Notes: generated by a model from the sequence alone, not told the origin. Shown: positions 33,640-41,810, numbered from the stretch's first letter. The stretch is 42,411 nucleotides of DNA from Gammaproteobacteria bacterium (GCA_005799745.1 SYFY01000067.1:1-42411); one strand, 5' to 3'. Numbers and translations: made by a program.

Positions 33640-33700
33640 GGGTGCAGCGCGGTGGTGCTGCACCCGATGCTCGAAGCCCGCGACTGATGGCTGCGGGCTT
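33640..33700 (+). terminator. Two successive hairpins after the SDR gene
   Basis: GGGTGCAGC/GCTGCACCC (33640-33665) is followed by AAGCCCGC/GCGGGCTT (33674-33700), and then TCTCTCTTG. The second has the shape of an intrinsic terminator. The ThuA-like gene starts 47 bases further on the same strand, so it may have its own promoter or depend on read-through. Confidence 0.65.
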
Positions 33701-33747
33701 CTCTCTTGAAACGAGCCTGACTCTGAATTTTTGGGGAGAGATTCATC

Positions 33748-34494
33748 ATGCCGGCACCACTCACACGTGCGTACCTTGTTGCTTCCGGGCAGTTCCACGA
33801 CATTGACCATGCGCGCCTCGAACTTTTAAAACTGTTCGCCGAACATCCGTCCATTCGTGTCACGGTAGCCAAAGACTATTCCGATATCGCAGCCATTCAG
33901 GCATCGGATTTTCTGGTCACCTACACCTGTAACGTCGTACCCACCGAAGAGCAGCAGAAAGGTCTGCGCGCCTACATCGAAAGTGGCAAACGTTGGTTTG
34001 CGCTGCATGGCACCAACTCGATTCTCGAATTCCTGAAGGAAGGTGTGAACGCGCCGGAGATTGCACCGATCTTCATGGAGACACTCGGCACCCAGTTCAT
34101 CGCGCATCCGCCGATCATGCCGTTCACTGTGAAGACGACGGATCCCACACATGAACTCGTTAAAGGCATTGGCGAGTTTGAAACCGACGATGAACTGTAT
34201 CTGTGCCGCATTCACGGCAAGATTCATACGCTTCTGCATACGAATTTTGATGGTGAAGCGACCGGCTTTATTGAGAAGACCTGGAATGACGGTCAGCCGC
34301 GTCCGGTTTACTACATCAACAAGGTGGGGAAGGGCGAAGTGCTGTATCTCAACCTCGGTCATTGCCGTGGTCACTGGGACATGGCCGGTATCGTCGACTA
34401 CTACCCGAAAATCGAGAAAGGTAGCTGGGATAAACCCCAGTACTACGAGCTGCTGCGTCGTGCCCTCAAGTACTGCCTCGACGGCGTGCGTTGA
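33748..34494 (+). CDS. ThuA-like domain protein (second copy)
   Basis: 248 residues, ThuA family: TRAYLVASGQFHDIDHARLELLKL, then GLRAYIESGKRWFALHGTNSILEFL, ETLGTQFIAHPPIMPFTV, THELVKGIGEFETDDELYLCR, and KGEVLYLNLGHCRGHWDM near the end. The GXG/LHG and DELY elements are shared with the copy at 28408, but the proteins are distant. GGGGAGAG precedes the ATG. It is nine bases ahead of the LLM oxidoreductase gene, suggesting joint translation and a link to that redox enzyme. Confidence 0.85.
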   Translation: MPAPLTRAYLVASGQFHDIDHARLELLKLFAEHPSIRVTVAKDYSDIAAIQASDFLVTYTCNVVPTEEQQKGLRAYIESGKRWFALHGTNSILEFLKEGVNAPEIAPIFMETLGTQFIAHPPIMPFTVKTTDPTHELVKGIGEFETDDELYLCRIHGKIHTLLHTNFDGEATGFIEKTWNDGQPRPVYYINKVGKGEVLYLNLGHCRGHWDMAGIVDYYPKIEKGSWDKPQYYELLRRALKYCLDGVR

Positions 34495-34503
34495 GAAACG
34501 ACG

Positions 34504-35472
34504 ATGGCAAAAAAACCGTTTCGATTCGCAGTCCAATCTTTCAACGCTGAAACCGGGGATGACTGGACTGATCAAGTTCGCAGAGCCGAAGACCGGGGTT
34601 ACAGCGCGTTTCACCTCGCTGACCATATCCTTGGACCAGGGCCTGCGCTGACCAAGGCCAACCACCCTGAGCAGAATCTCGCTGCGATTCCCGCGATGGC
34701 GTGGGCTGCAGCCGTGACGAAGCACATTCACATTGGCTGTCGGGTGTTCTGTATCGACTATCACCTGCCGGTGGTGTTGATCAAATCGGCGATGACCATC
34801 GACAAGTTGTCCAACGGGCGACTGGAGTTTGGTCTCGGAGCGGGTTGGATCACTGAAGAATACGTGGCGTTGGGTATTCAGAAGGATGAGCCCCAGGTGC
34901 GTATTGATCGCCTTGGTGATGTTATCGAAGCAGTGAAAGCCTTTCGTCGCGACGGCATGGCCGATCTTTCCAACAAGGCTGTTCAGTGGAAGGATTTTTC
35001 CGGGGTGCCGAAGCCTGTATCGAAGCCGCCCATCATGATTGGCGGGGGCAGCCCGCGTGTGTTGCGCCTCGCAGGTCGCGAAGCCGACATTGTTAGTCTC
35101 AACTTCAACAACCGTATGGGTCTCATTGGTCCTGACGGCGTGAACATGTCGACGGAAAATGAAACCCGCAAGAAGGTCAACTGGATCAAACAAGGTGCCG
35201 GTGACCGTTTTGACGACGTCGAAATCGAAATCGGCGCGTATTTCACCTTTGTGATGGATGACCCGTCGCCAGTGCTCGGCATGTTCGCGAAGAACTTCCA
35301 GATGTCGGAAGCGGAGATGCGAAAACACCCGCATGCGCTCTTTGGCAGCGTCGATTCCATTTGCGAAGAGCTGGAGCGGCGACGTGAACTCTTCGGGATT
35401 TCCTACATCACCGTAAACAAGGACAACATCGAGCCGTTCGCACCGGTTGTCGCGCGGCTCGCAGGAAAATAG
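34504..35472 (+). CDS. LLM-class oxidoreductase, F420-dependent type
   Basis: 322 residues, luciferase-like (bacterial luciferase/N5,N10-methylene-H4MPT reductase) TIM barrel. FRFAVQSFNAETGDDWTDQVRRAEDRGYSAFHLADHI at the start, KLSNGRLEFGLGAGWITEEY in the middle, and PPIMIGGGSPRVLRLAGREADIVSLN are hallmarks of F420-type LLM enzymes related to mycobacterial ones. Cofactor F420 is inferred from subfamily resemblance; FMN is the alternative. It is the last-but-one gene before the aminotransferase, 10 bases downstream of which the start codon lies. Confidence 0.87.
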   Translation: MAKKPFRFAVQSFNAETGDDWTDQVRRAEDRGYSAFHLADHILGPGPALTKANHPEQNLAAIPAMAWAAAVTKHIHIGCRVFCIDYHLPVVLIKSAMTIDKLSNGRLEFGLGAGWITEEYVALGIQKDEPQVRIDRLGDVIEAVKAFRRDGMADLSNKAVQWKDFSGVPKPVSKPPIMIGGGSPRVLRLAGREADIVSLNFNNRMGLIGPDGVNMSTENETRKKVNWIKQGAGDRFDDVEIEIGAYFTFVMDDPSPVLGMFAKNFQMSEAEMRKHPHALFGSVDSICEELERRRELFGISYITVNKDNIEPFAPVVARLAGK

Positions 35473-35482
35473 TCGAGTCGCC

Positions 35483-36814
35483 ATGACGACAATTGCAGAG
35501 GCTCGTGCGGAACTGCAGGCGAAAACCAAAGCCTCGCAGAAGATTGCGGAAGATCGTTCTGAGGTTCTGAACTCGGGACTTGCTGCAAACCTCGAGATGC
35601 CGCACCCGATCTTCATCCAGAAGGGCGAAGGTCCCTACGTCTTCGACGCAGATGGCAACAAGTATATCGACACATCCGTCGGTTTTGGCCTGCACATGCT
35701 CGGCCACGCGCATCCGGAGATTAAAAAAGCCATACAGGATCGAGCTGAAGAAGGCTGGATGTTCGGCATCCACACCACTGCACAGCTCGGCCTTGCAAGT
35801 CTGCTTCATGAAGCCAGTCCTTGTGCGGAGCGGGTGGTGTTTTGCAACACTGGCTCCGAAGCAACGATGTATGCGTTTCGAGCGGCGCGAGGATTTTCTG
35901 GCAAAGAGAAGATCGCGCTGTTTGATGGCTTCTATCACGGTGCCCACGACTACGGGATGTGGATAGCGGACCCTTTCAGTTCGCGTGATGAGCCACGTGC
36001 GCTACCTCTCGGCAACGGCATTCCAAAGGCGCTAAACGAACTGGTTCTGCTGCTGCCGTACCGCAATCGTCACGCCTTTGAACTGATCCGCAAACACAAG
36101 GACGAACTGGCGCTCGTGTTTGTCGAAGGCGTACAGAGTTCGAATCCACAAAGCGAATGTGGAGACTTCCTTCGTGAACTCGCGGAAGTGTGCCGCGAGA
36201 GTGCCGTGTTGTTTGGTATCGACGAGGTCATCACCGGCTTCCGTGTGGCCTACGGTGGCGCACAACAACGTTTCGGCGTGAAACCCGATATCGCCACCTA
36301 CGGCAAGGTTCTGGGTGGTGGTTTGCCAGTCGGAGGGATCACCGGACGCGCTGATGTCATGAACTGTTTCACTGGGCTCGCCTCGGAGCGTGGCGTGTTC
36401 TCCGGTGGGACGTTTTCCGGCAACCCACTGACGATGGAAGCAGGCAAGGCGATGGTGTCGCATCTGCGTGATCATCCGGAGATTTACACGCGGATCGATG
36501 CGATGGGTGATCGGCTTGCTTGCGCGATCAACAGTTTTTGCGAAAAGAACCAGATCCCGGCACAGATGAAAAACGTTGGTAGCATGTTCCACATGTTCTT
36601 TCAGCGTGAACCCGTCAACAGCAGTCGCGATGGATCACGCGTCAATGTCAGCGCTCAGAAGGCGTTTTATCTGCACGCGCTCAACCGCGGTGTTCTCGTG
36701 CCAGGTACTCAACGTGCGTTTTTATGCGCCGCGCATACGGATGCGGATATCGACCGCATGATCGATGTGTTCTGTACGTCGTTTACGGATGTGCGCAATG
36801 AAGGAATTTTTTAG
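35483..36814 (+). CDS. Class III PLP-dependent aminotransferase (glutamate-1-semialdehyde mutase-like)
   Basis: 443 residues from ATG 35483 (the frame stays open 12 codons upstream, overlapping the LLM gene). FCNTGSEATMYAFRAARGFSGKEKI binds PLP phosphate; FDGFYHGAHDYG supplies the stacking residues; LFGIDEVITGFRVAYGG contains the conserved Asp; and Lys275 in ATYGKVLGGGLPVGG is the Schiff-base Lys. GTFSGNPLTMEAG follows. It is HemL-like in order but sits with oxygenases, not with heme genes, so it is more likely a catabolic transaminase or mutase. Confidence 0.9.
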   Translation: MTTIAEARAELQAKTKASQKIAEDRSEVLNSGLAANLEMPHPIFIQKGEGPYVFDADGNKYIDTSVGFGLHMLGHAHPEIKKAIQDRAEEGWMFGIHTTAQLGLASLLHEASPCAERVVFCNTGSEATMYAFRAARGFSGKEKIALFDGFYHGAHDYGMWIADPFSSRDEPRALPLGNGIPKALNELVLLLPYRNRHAFELIRKHKDELALVFVEGVQSSNPQSECGDFLRELAEVCRESAVLFGIDEVITGFRVAYGGAQQRFGVKPDIATYGKVLGGGLPVGGITGRADVMNCFTGLASERGVFSGGTFSGNPLTMEAGKAMVSHLRDHPEIYTRIDAMGDRLACAINSFCEKNQIPAQMKNVGSMFHMFFQREPVNSSRDGSRVNVSAQKAFYLHALNRGVLVPGTQRAFLCAAHTDADIDRMIDVFCTSFTDVRNEGIF

Positions 36815-36856
36815 CGCTGATACGAACCTAACCTGCATTCACCTCTGGAGGTGACC

Positions 36857-37444
36857 ATGGCCCGATTGACAAAACTTACGCCTGAACAATGGGATCCGGA
36901 ACTGCGGGAAATGACGCGCCCGGAAACTGCAACCGATCTCGAAATGGGGCTCACGCGGTTCTTTGCGCACACCCCGAAGATCGCCAAGGGGTTGTTCGGC
37001 TTCGGCGGTGCGCTGAAGGTGAATCGCACGTTGCCCGAGAAGCTGATTGAACTCGTCAGGTTGCGGGTTGCATTCTTCAACCAGTGCCGCAGCTGCATGG
37101 CGATTCGTTACACCGGGCCGCTGAATGACGGTTGCACTGAAGATCTGGTGTGTTCACTCGAACGCCCTGAAGAAGCTGAAAATCTGACAGCAGCTGAAAA
37201 GATAGCGATCAAATATGGCGAGCTGATGGCGACAGACCATCTACGTATCGACGATGCAATCTACGAAGAGCTGCGTGAGCACTACAGCGAGGCGCAGATC
37301 GTTGAGCTCGGTATGAACGTCGCGTTCTTCGTTGGCTTTGGGCGGCTGGCTGCGACCTATCACATGGTTGAAGAGTTACCAGAAGCCTTCCAGGGACAGG
37401 CCCCCGTAGCGCCCTGGAACAACGAGCACGTCGTCGTTCGCTGA
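36857..37444 (+). CDS. Carboxymuconolactone decarboxylase/AhpD-like protein
   Basis: 195 residues from ATG 36857, with GGAGG seven bases ahead; a GTG two codons earlier is the alternative. The CMD/AhpD core is EKLIELVRLRVAFFNQCRSCMAIR, with Cys77 and Cys80 as redox-type pair and Glu61/Glu65 upstream. AhpD proteins usually have a His four residues after the second Cys; here it is Arg84. A second block, LTAAEKIAIKYGELMATDHLRIDD, is the AhpD-like C-terminal half. Function may be peroxide removal or lactone chemistry. It closes the plus-strand cluster; a terminator follows. Confidence 0.88.
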   Translation: MARLTKLTPEQWDPELREMTRPETATDLEMGLTRFFAHTPKIAKGLFGFGGALKVNRTLPEKLIELVRLRVAFFNQCRSCMAIRYTGPLNDGCTEDLVCSLERPEEAENLTAAEKIAIKYGELMATDHLRIDDAIYEELREHYSEAQIVELGMNVAFFVGFGRLAATYHMVEELPEAFQGQAPVAPWNNEHVVVR

Positions 37445-37455
37445 TCTCTGATCGG

Positions 37456-37480
37456 GGAGGGGGCGGCACTCCCTCCTTTC
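37456..37480 (+). terminator. Hairpin after the CMD-like gene
   Basis: GGAGGG and CCCTCC pair across nine bases and are followed by TTTC, 12 bases past the stop codon. This probably ends the catabolic cluster. Confidence 0.55.
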
Positions 37481-37855
37481 ACGAGGACACACCTCGTGTT
37501 GCCGATGCTGTTCTGACCGGGCGCATAGGAAACCTCCCAAGCGCTCGACGCGGTTGAGCGTCGGAGCGATTCCTTTTTCTCGTCAACTCGTCACCGCATC
37601 GTTTTGTCGTTTTGTCGTCGCGCTCCCCAAGTGGGATTTTCCGATATTTCTCGGCAGGAACAATGACTTACCTCGAGGCTTGTGCCGCTATTCACAGGGT
37701 GTGTCCTCGTGGATTTCCTCCAGGAACTACGGAATTCTCCGATACACGGTCCGATATTGATTGCATCTGGATGCAGTCATATGACATTCTTATTCCGATG
37801 CACACAAGTGCACCCAAATAAGACCTCATCCAGGACCAGCCATACGGAGGACGCC
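37481..37855. promoter_or_regulatory. Control region of the cupin-tetR pair with three inverted repeats
   Basis: No gene is seen. Three perfect dyads stand close to the cupin start: TGCATC-TG-GATGCA (37762-37775), GTCATATGAC (37776-37785) and TGCAC-ACAA-GTGCA (37799-37812). They are likely operators for the TetR encoded downstream. GGAGG (37846-37850) precedes the cupin ATG. Confidence 0.5.
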
Positions 37856-38284
37856 ATGTCATCAACTCATCCATCCGGAGTCTCGGAACGGAGTCACTAC
37901 GTACTCGGGGAGACGCTCAAGCCTCTGCTCACCAATGTCATGGGTTCTGCGATCGAAATATTCGATACCATCGGGACGCCGGGTGGTGGACCGCCACCAC
38001 ACACGCACGCATGGGAAGAAATCTATGTGGTGCTCTCTGGTGAAATGGACGTTCTGGTGGATTGAAGGATCACTCGCCTCAAGTCCGGGGGATTCGCTCA
38101 CGTTCTAGCCAACACACCTCATGGTTACACAACCATCGACGCCACCCACTTTCTGACTATCGTAAGCAAGGGGAACGCGGCGCGGTTTTTCGAGCAGGTG
38201 GCAACGGAAGTCGTAATGAATCCACCTGATATCGCGGGCGTACTGGGGGTCGGCGCTGAACATGGCATCCGCTTCCTGACATGA
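37856..38284 (+). pseudogene. Cupin-domain protein interrupted by one in-frame TGA
   Basis: 143 codons from ATG 37856 with a GGAGG site. Cupin motif 1 is GGPPPHTHAWEEIYVVLSGEMD. Codon 70 (38063-38065) is TGA, after which the same frame continues for 72 sense codons with cupin motif 2 (GGFAHVLANTPHGYTT) and ends at TGA 38282-38284, overlapping the tetR ATG as ATGA. At codon 70 a Gly (GGA) is likely in relatives, so one G-to-T change would explain it. The upstream half alone has 69 residues. Either a recent nonsense mutation, a sequence error, or readthrough. Cupin pairs with TetR are common. Confidence 0.8.
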
Positions 38285-38868
38285 GCGTTACGCGGCGCTA
38301 CGACAGTCCGAAGCGGCAGGCTCAAGCCGAGGCGACTCGCCAGGCAATACTGGCTGCGTTCGCTGAGCAGATGTCCGATCCAGATCGTGACCGGCTGTCG
38401 CCCAGTGAGGCTGCCCAACGGGTGGGTGTTTCGCTGCGTACGGTACACGCGCACTTCCCCAATGAAGCCAGCCAGATCGCTGCACTCGGCGCGTGGTTCG
38501 ACAACATCCTCTATCCGGAGGGCGTCGAGCTTGTCACCGGACCGGACGATCTTCCACGTTACTACCGCGACATTCACCGCATGGCACTCAGGCACCCGGT
38601 GAGTCGCGCACTCGCGTCGGGCAAGGGCGTTTGGCGACAGATGAGGGCGACGCGAAGATCCGCCCGACTTGAGGCCATTCGTAATGCAGTCAAGGTGGTT
38701 GGAGCACCTCCACGTGCCACGGCAGATGCCACGGCGATGCTGCTGAGCCTCTCTGGCGCCGATGCTTCGTGGCCGATGCACGACCACGGCTTGCCATTGC
38801 GGCGAATTCCAGACGTCATTGCCAACACGGTAGCGTTGATCGTGAAGCAGTTGCGTGAGAAAGCCTGA
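38281..38868 (+). CDS. TetR-family transcriptional regulator
   Basis: 195 residues. N-terminal DNA-binding domain: ATRQAILAAFAEQMSDPDRDRLSPSEAAQRVGVSLRTVHAHFPNE, with an unusual acidic insertion (SDPDRDRLS) between helices. C-terminal ligand domain is helical. The start codon overlaps the stop of the full-length cupin frame, so coupling would be lost unless ribosomes pass the cupin TGA or the gene has another start signal. It probably represses the pair through the dyads at 37762-37812. Confidence 0.88.
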   Translation: MSVTRRYDSPKRQAQAEATRQAILAAFAEQMSDPDRDRLSPSEAAQRVGVSLRTVHAHFPNEASQIAALGAWFDNILYPEGVELVTGPDDLPRYYRDIHRMALRHPVSRALASGKGVWRQMRATRRSARLEAIRNAVKVVGAPPRATADATAMLLSLSGADASWPMHDHGLPLRRIPDVIANTVALIVKQLREKA

Positions 38869-39168
38869 CGTTGAAGAGCGCTGGCTGCGAATGGACGAGA
38901 TCGTAGTTGAAATGAACGGGTCGAATCACTTGTCGAAGTGAGGTCACAGTTCGGCAACGCTGCCGTAAGCGCGTAAGACAGACCGCGGGTGCTCGTTGGA
39001 GCAACGAGTGCATCATCGCTCGTTGATAGACAGGCTTGTTGTGGCGGCATCCATCCCGGGTTTCGTAGGTGGAATGTCAGACATGACTTGCTGACGTTGC
39101 GATTTGGTGGTCAATCGCGGCCCTCGTCGCCGGCGATGCATCGCTCGACCCACAAGACCCAAACCACT
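38869..39168. other. Intergenic region ahead of the glycosyltransferase
   Basis: 300 bases. CTCGTTG-GAG-CAACGAG (38992-39008) is a perfect 7-bp hairpin, and CTCGTTG recurs at 39019-39025. No ribosome site or gene recognised. Confidence 0.35.
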
Positions 39169-40167
39169 ATGTCCAACAACGTTTCGGAAAGCACACTTCG
39201 TCAATGGGTACGAGGGGTGCGCGAATGGCTTCGTGATTTGCGTGTTCAGGGCGTTTGGCGGGTTGTTGTTGCCACGTGTGCCTCCAAGTGGTTCTTCCTG
39301 CGTGGTGTTGATATCGCGGCGTTGTTGCAGGATCACCCGGAGCGCTCTGAACAATGGGATCAACCGGTTGTGCCTGCGGACAACCAAACGACTTCCGTGC
39401 CACACATCATTTTTCAAACGTGGAAAACCCGGGATCAACTTCTTCCGCGTTTTGACTATTGGAGTCGGACGTTTCGCGCACAAAACCCGAAGTGGCAATA
39501 CGTGCGCTGGGACGATGCTGACAACCGAGCATTTATCGCGCGGGACTTTCCGTGGTTTTTACCTTATTACGATGGCTATCCCCGTGAGATTTTCCGCGCC
39601 GATATCGTGCGCCTCTTTTTCCTGTTTCGATTTGGTGGTCTCTATGCGGACCGCGATACTCAGTGCCTTCGTCCTCTTGAGCAGGACGTATTGCGCGAAG
39701 GTGTCACGCTTGGGCGATTCAGTGCTGACGACAGCTACGACGAGACCTACCTCAACGCCATAATGGCCTCGAGTCCAGGAGAGCTTTTCTGGCTGCTCGC
39801 CATTGCGATTGCGATGGAAAAGTACACCGGTCTAGCGCAAGAACCTGGTAAACCGATGCCGGAGTTTTATACCGGTCCATTCATCATCACCGAGGCAGCG
39901 CGGTTCTATCTCAAGCATAGCGAGCGCACCGTAGGAGATCGTGCGCAGGGCGTCATTGATCAGATAGACACGAAGTTCTTGATTCGTACGAATCAGCTCA
40001 ATGTCCTTCCTGACGAGCGATGGTGTCCGGTCAACTGGCTCAATCACGTCCACACAACATTTAGTACGGAGATTTCGCGTCGGGGAAAGGTGCTTCCGGA
40101 ACGTTGGTTGCGGTGGATCTTTCCACGCTCCACGTTGGTGACGTTCTGGGCGCATTCGTGGGATTAA
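39169..40167 (+). CDS. Glycosyltransferase with DXD motif (GT32/OCH1-like, Gly_transf_sug)
   Basis: 332 residues from ATG 39169; an ATG at 39136 is possible, and neither has a clear ribosome site. VPHIIFQTWKTRDQLLPRF, NPKWQYVRWDDADNRAF, then EIFRADIVRLFFLFRFGGLYADRDTQCLRPL: the last contains the metal-binding DXD (Asp161, Asp163) of sugar-nucleotide transferases in the capsule/mannosyltransferase family. A membrane helix is not obvious. It stands alone, with no other polysaccharide gene near, so the acceptor is unknown. Confidence 0.85.
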   Translation: MSNNVSESTLRQWVRGVREWLRDLRVQGVWRVVVATCASKWFFLRGVDIAALLQDHPERSEQWDQPVVPADNQTTSVPHIIFQTWKTRDQLLPRFDYWSRTFRAQNPKWQYVRWDDADNRAFIARDFPWFLPYYDGYPREIFRADIVRLFFLFRFGGLYADRDTQCLRPLEQDVLREGVTLGRFSADDSYDETYLNAIMASSPGELFWLLAIAIAMEKYTGLAQEPGKPMPEFYTGPFIITEAARFYLKHSERTVGDRAQGVIDQIDTKFLIRTNQLNVLPDERWCPVNWLNHVHTTFSTEISRRGKVLPERWLRWIFPRSTLVTFWAHSWD

Positions 40168-40206
40168 GAAACAGGCCAATCCCACGGTGCGAGGCGTGTT
40201 AGGGCG

Positions 40207-40563
40207 CTACTTTTGCGCCGTAAAAAAATCTGCTCGCGGTGTCATCGTCGCGTCATATACCGGCTCTTCGATATCCACTCGATACTTCGCAGTCGCGGCA
40301 CCGGTGATGCCATACGAACCCAAGTGGTTACGCATGTTGAGGTACCACTCACACTTGAAATGCTCCGCGAGACTCTGTTCTGACTCCCAACGCTCAAACA
40401 CCCGGATTCGCCCCGGAATCCGCGGATCCGGACACCAGTCATAGTCCAAACAACCGGGCTCGGTCAACGCGCCTTCGATCAGAGGGCGCGCGGTTTCCAG
40501 TGCAGGTGCGACATTCTGAGGTGGCATGTCGATGGTGCCGGAGATGATGATGCGAGTAGGCAT
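40207..40563 (-). CDS. Antibiotic biosynthesis monooxygenase (ABM)-like protein
   Basis: 118 residues, dimeric ferredoxin-like alpha-beta barrel family. ARPLIEGALTEPGCLDYDWCPDP followed by RIRVFERWESEQSLAEHFK is the ABM pattern. Family members act as cofactor-free oxygenases or quinol-related enzymes. Last gene of a minus-strand group with the next three entries. GGGAG precedes the ATG. Confidence 0.85.
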   Translation of the reverse strand: MPTRIIISGTIDMPPQNVAPALETARPLIEGALTEPGCLDYDWCPDPRIPGRIRVFERWESEQSLAEHFKCEWYLNMRNHLGSYGITGAATAKYRVDIEEPVYDATMTPRADFFTAQK

Positions 40564-40611
40564 AAATACTCCCTTCAGTTAAATGAACGTGTTGTGTGTG
40601 TTGGTTTGTGA

Positions 40612-41010
40612 CTATCGCCGTCCCTGCCACCATGGTGCAAGCTGGATCGGTGAACGGCTTTCCCATTCGGCGATTGCCGCAGGCGTACTCGCAGGCAAAG
40701 GCGGGTTCTGTGTTCTTGGCAAAGGCGATGCACTATCCACAGGATCAAGCCATTCCCTCTGCATGCTCTCGATACATTCATCGTAGGGCTGGTTGCGATG
40801 ATAGTCCGCATCCTGATGTGTGAAAAAACCGACTTTGCCGGTGAAACTCAGGAAGGCATACCACGTGAGCGGCTCCTGTCCTTTCCAGTACTCATAACGA
40901 ATCACTTCGGTTTCTTTTGCGAGGGTGTTGTCGACGAGATCCGTGATCATTTCTTCATACTGCGCTTCCTTGCCGGGTCGCACCTTCAGCCTAACTATCA
41001 ATGTCGCCAT
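40612..41010 (-). CDS. ABM-like protein with C-terminal extension
   Basis: 132 residues. The first 90 residues are an ABM fold (ATLIVRLKVRPGKEAQYEEMI, LSFTGKVGFFTHQDADYH). The last 40 are a Pro-rich tail (PLPRTQNPPLPASTP) with no known domain. It lies three bases after the unknown gene upstream and 48 bases ahead of the ABM-like gene at 40207; two such proteins in a row suggest a related substrate. Confidence 0.8.
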   Translation of the reverse strand: MATLIVRLKVRPGKEAQYEEMITDLVDNTLAKETEVIRYEYWKGQEPLTWYAFLSFTGKVGFFTHQDADYHRNQPYDECIESMQREWLDPVDSASPLPRTQNPPLPASTPAAIAEWESRSPIQLAPWWQGRR

Positions 41011-41013
41011 GGA

Positions 41014-41403
41014 TTACAAACTCCGAGCTTGTTGAATCAACGCATCCCAGTGACCGTGTCGATACACGGTGATCGAACCGTTTGCTGGGTTGCGGTGATC
41101 GTAGGCGATGCAGTGCTCCGGTGAAATCCAGAACTTCGCGATATCTAAGGCGCCAGGCTGTGAGGCGATCCAGGGTCCTGCGGAAACGATAGCCTGACCG
41201 TTGATGATCAAGGGGCCAAGATCTGGAAAGGTGCACTCCACCAGACGTTGATGAAAACACCGATAGATCACCGCGTGGTGTTCATCGAGGCGATAGAGGT
41301 ACTCCACTTCGCCATCGAAGTTCACCCGCGTTTCGTCGGGTGCGCCGACATGCGTAAACACGTCGTCAGGAGAAACGGAGAAGGACAGGCCGTTGACGGC
41401 CAT
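41014..41403 (-). CDS. Hypothetical protein, 129 residues
   Basis: From ATG 41403 it reads MAVNGLSFSVSPDDVFTHVG, then FDGEVEYLYRLDEHHAVIYRCF and FPDLGPLIINGQAIVSAGPW. The frame is open further upstream but overlaps the MAPEG gene and has no protein character there. No family recognised. It is soluble, with several His and two Cys. It follows the MAPEG stop by 14 bases and the ABM gene starts three bases after it, which places it in the operon. Confidence 0.7.
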   Translation of the reverse strand: MAVNGLSFSVSPDDVFTHVGAPDETRVNFDGEVEYLYRLDEHHAVIYRCFHQRLVECTFPDLGPLIINGQAIVSAGPWIASQPGALDIAKFWISPEHCIAYDHRNPANGSITVYRHGHWDALIQQARSL

Positions 41404-41417
41404 TCCCGCGCTCACCC

Positions 41418-41810
41418 TCAGAGGAAAATGACGATCGCCCAAACCGCTGTAACCGCCATGATGATGACTGTCCCAGCCGCGCCGATCAGCCGAGGAATGC
41501 TCTGGATGGTATCGGCTTTGAGCCCGACTGCATGAAAAACGCGAGCCACCACAAGGTCTGCTCCCAGGCTGTGCATCGCAGTCGCACCAACGCCGTGCAT
41601 TTCCAGAAGTGCGAGGGTGATCAGAATCATCGGTATCCATTCGATGAAATTGCCGTGCCGGCGCATGGCCACGTGCAAGGCAGGTATTCCGCCATCACCG
41701 ATCGATATTCCCGCTTTTCCCCGAATTGAACCTGCTCCAAAACCCAAGACGATGACCATCAGGCTGAGGATTCCGGCTCATAACAGCATAATCGTCGGTA
41801 GTGTAGACAT
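41418..41810 (-). pseudogene. MAPEG-family membrane protein interrupted by an early in-frame TGA
   Basis: 131 codons from ATG 41810, with a GGGAGGAG site ahead. The first ten codons read MSTLPTIMLL; codon 11 (41780-41778) is TGA, and the frame goes on with AGILSLMVIVLGFGAGSIRGKAGISIGDGGIP. The rest has the family order: MRRHGNFIEWIPMILITLALLEMHG and a final hydrophobic helix. MAPEG proteins of this kind have Trp here, so TGG-to-TGA is the probable change. Translation could restart at ATG 41759 (codon 18), giving 113 residues without much of helix one. MAPEG proteins are glutathione-linked membrane enzymes. Confidence 0.8.

Noticed and set aside
33826-35616. 596-codon minus-strand open frame
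   Set aside because: Shadow of the ThuA-like and LLM genes on the plus strand; composition is His/Arg/Val rich without domains.
38063-38065. Selenocysteine at the cupin TGA
   Set aside because: The position corresponds to Gly rather than Cys in the motif context, and no obvious SECIS-type hairpin follows; the MAPEG TGA would be Trp, so Sec does not explain both.
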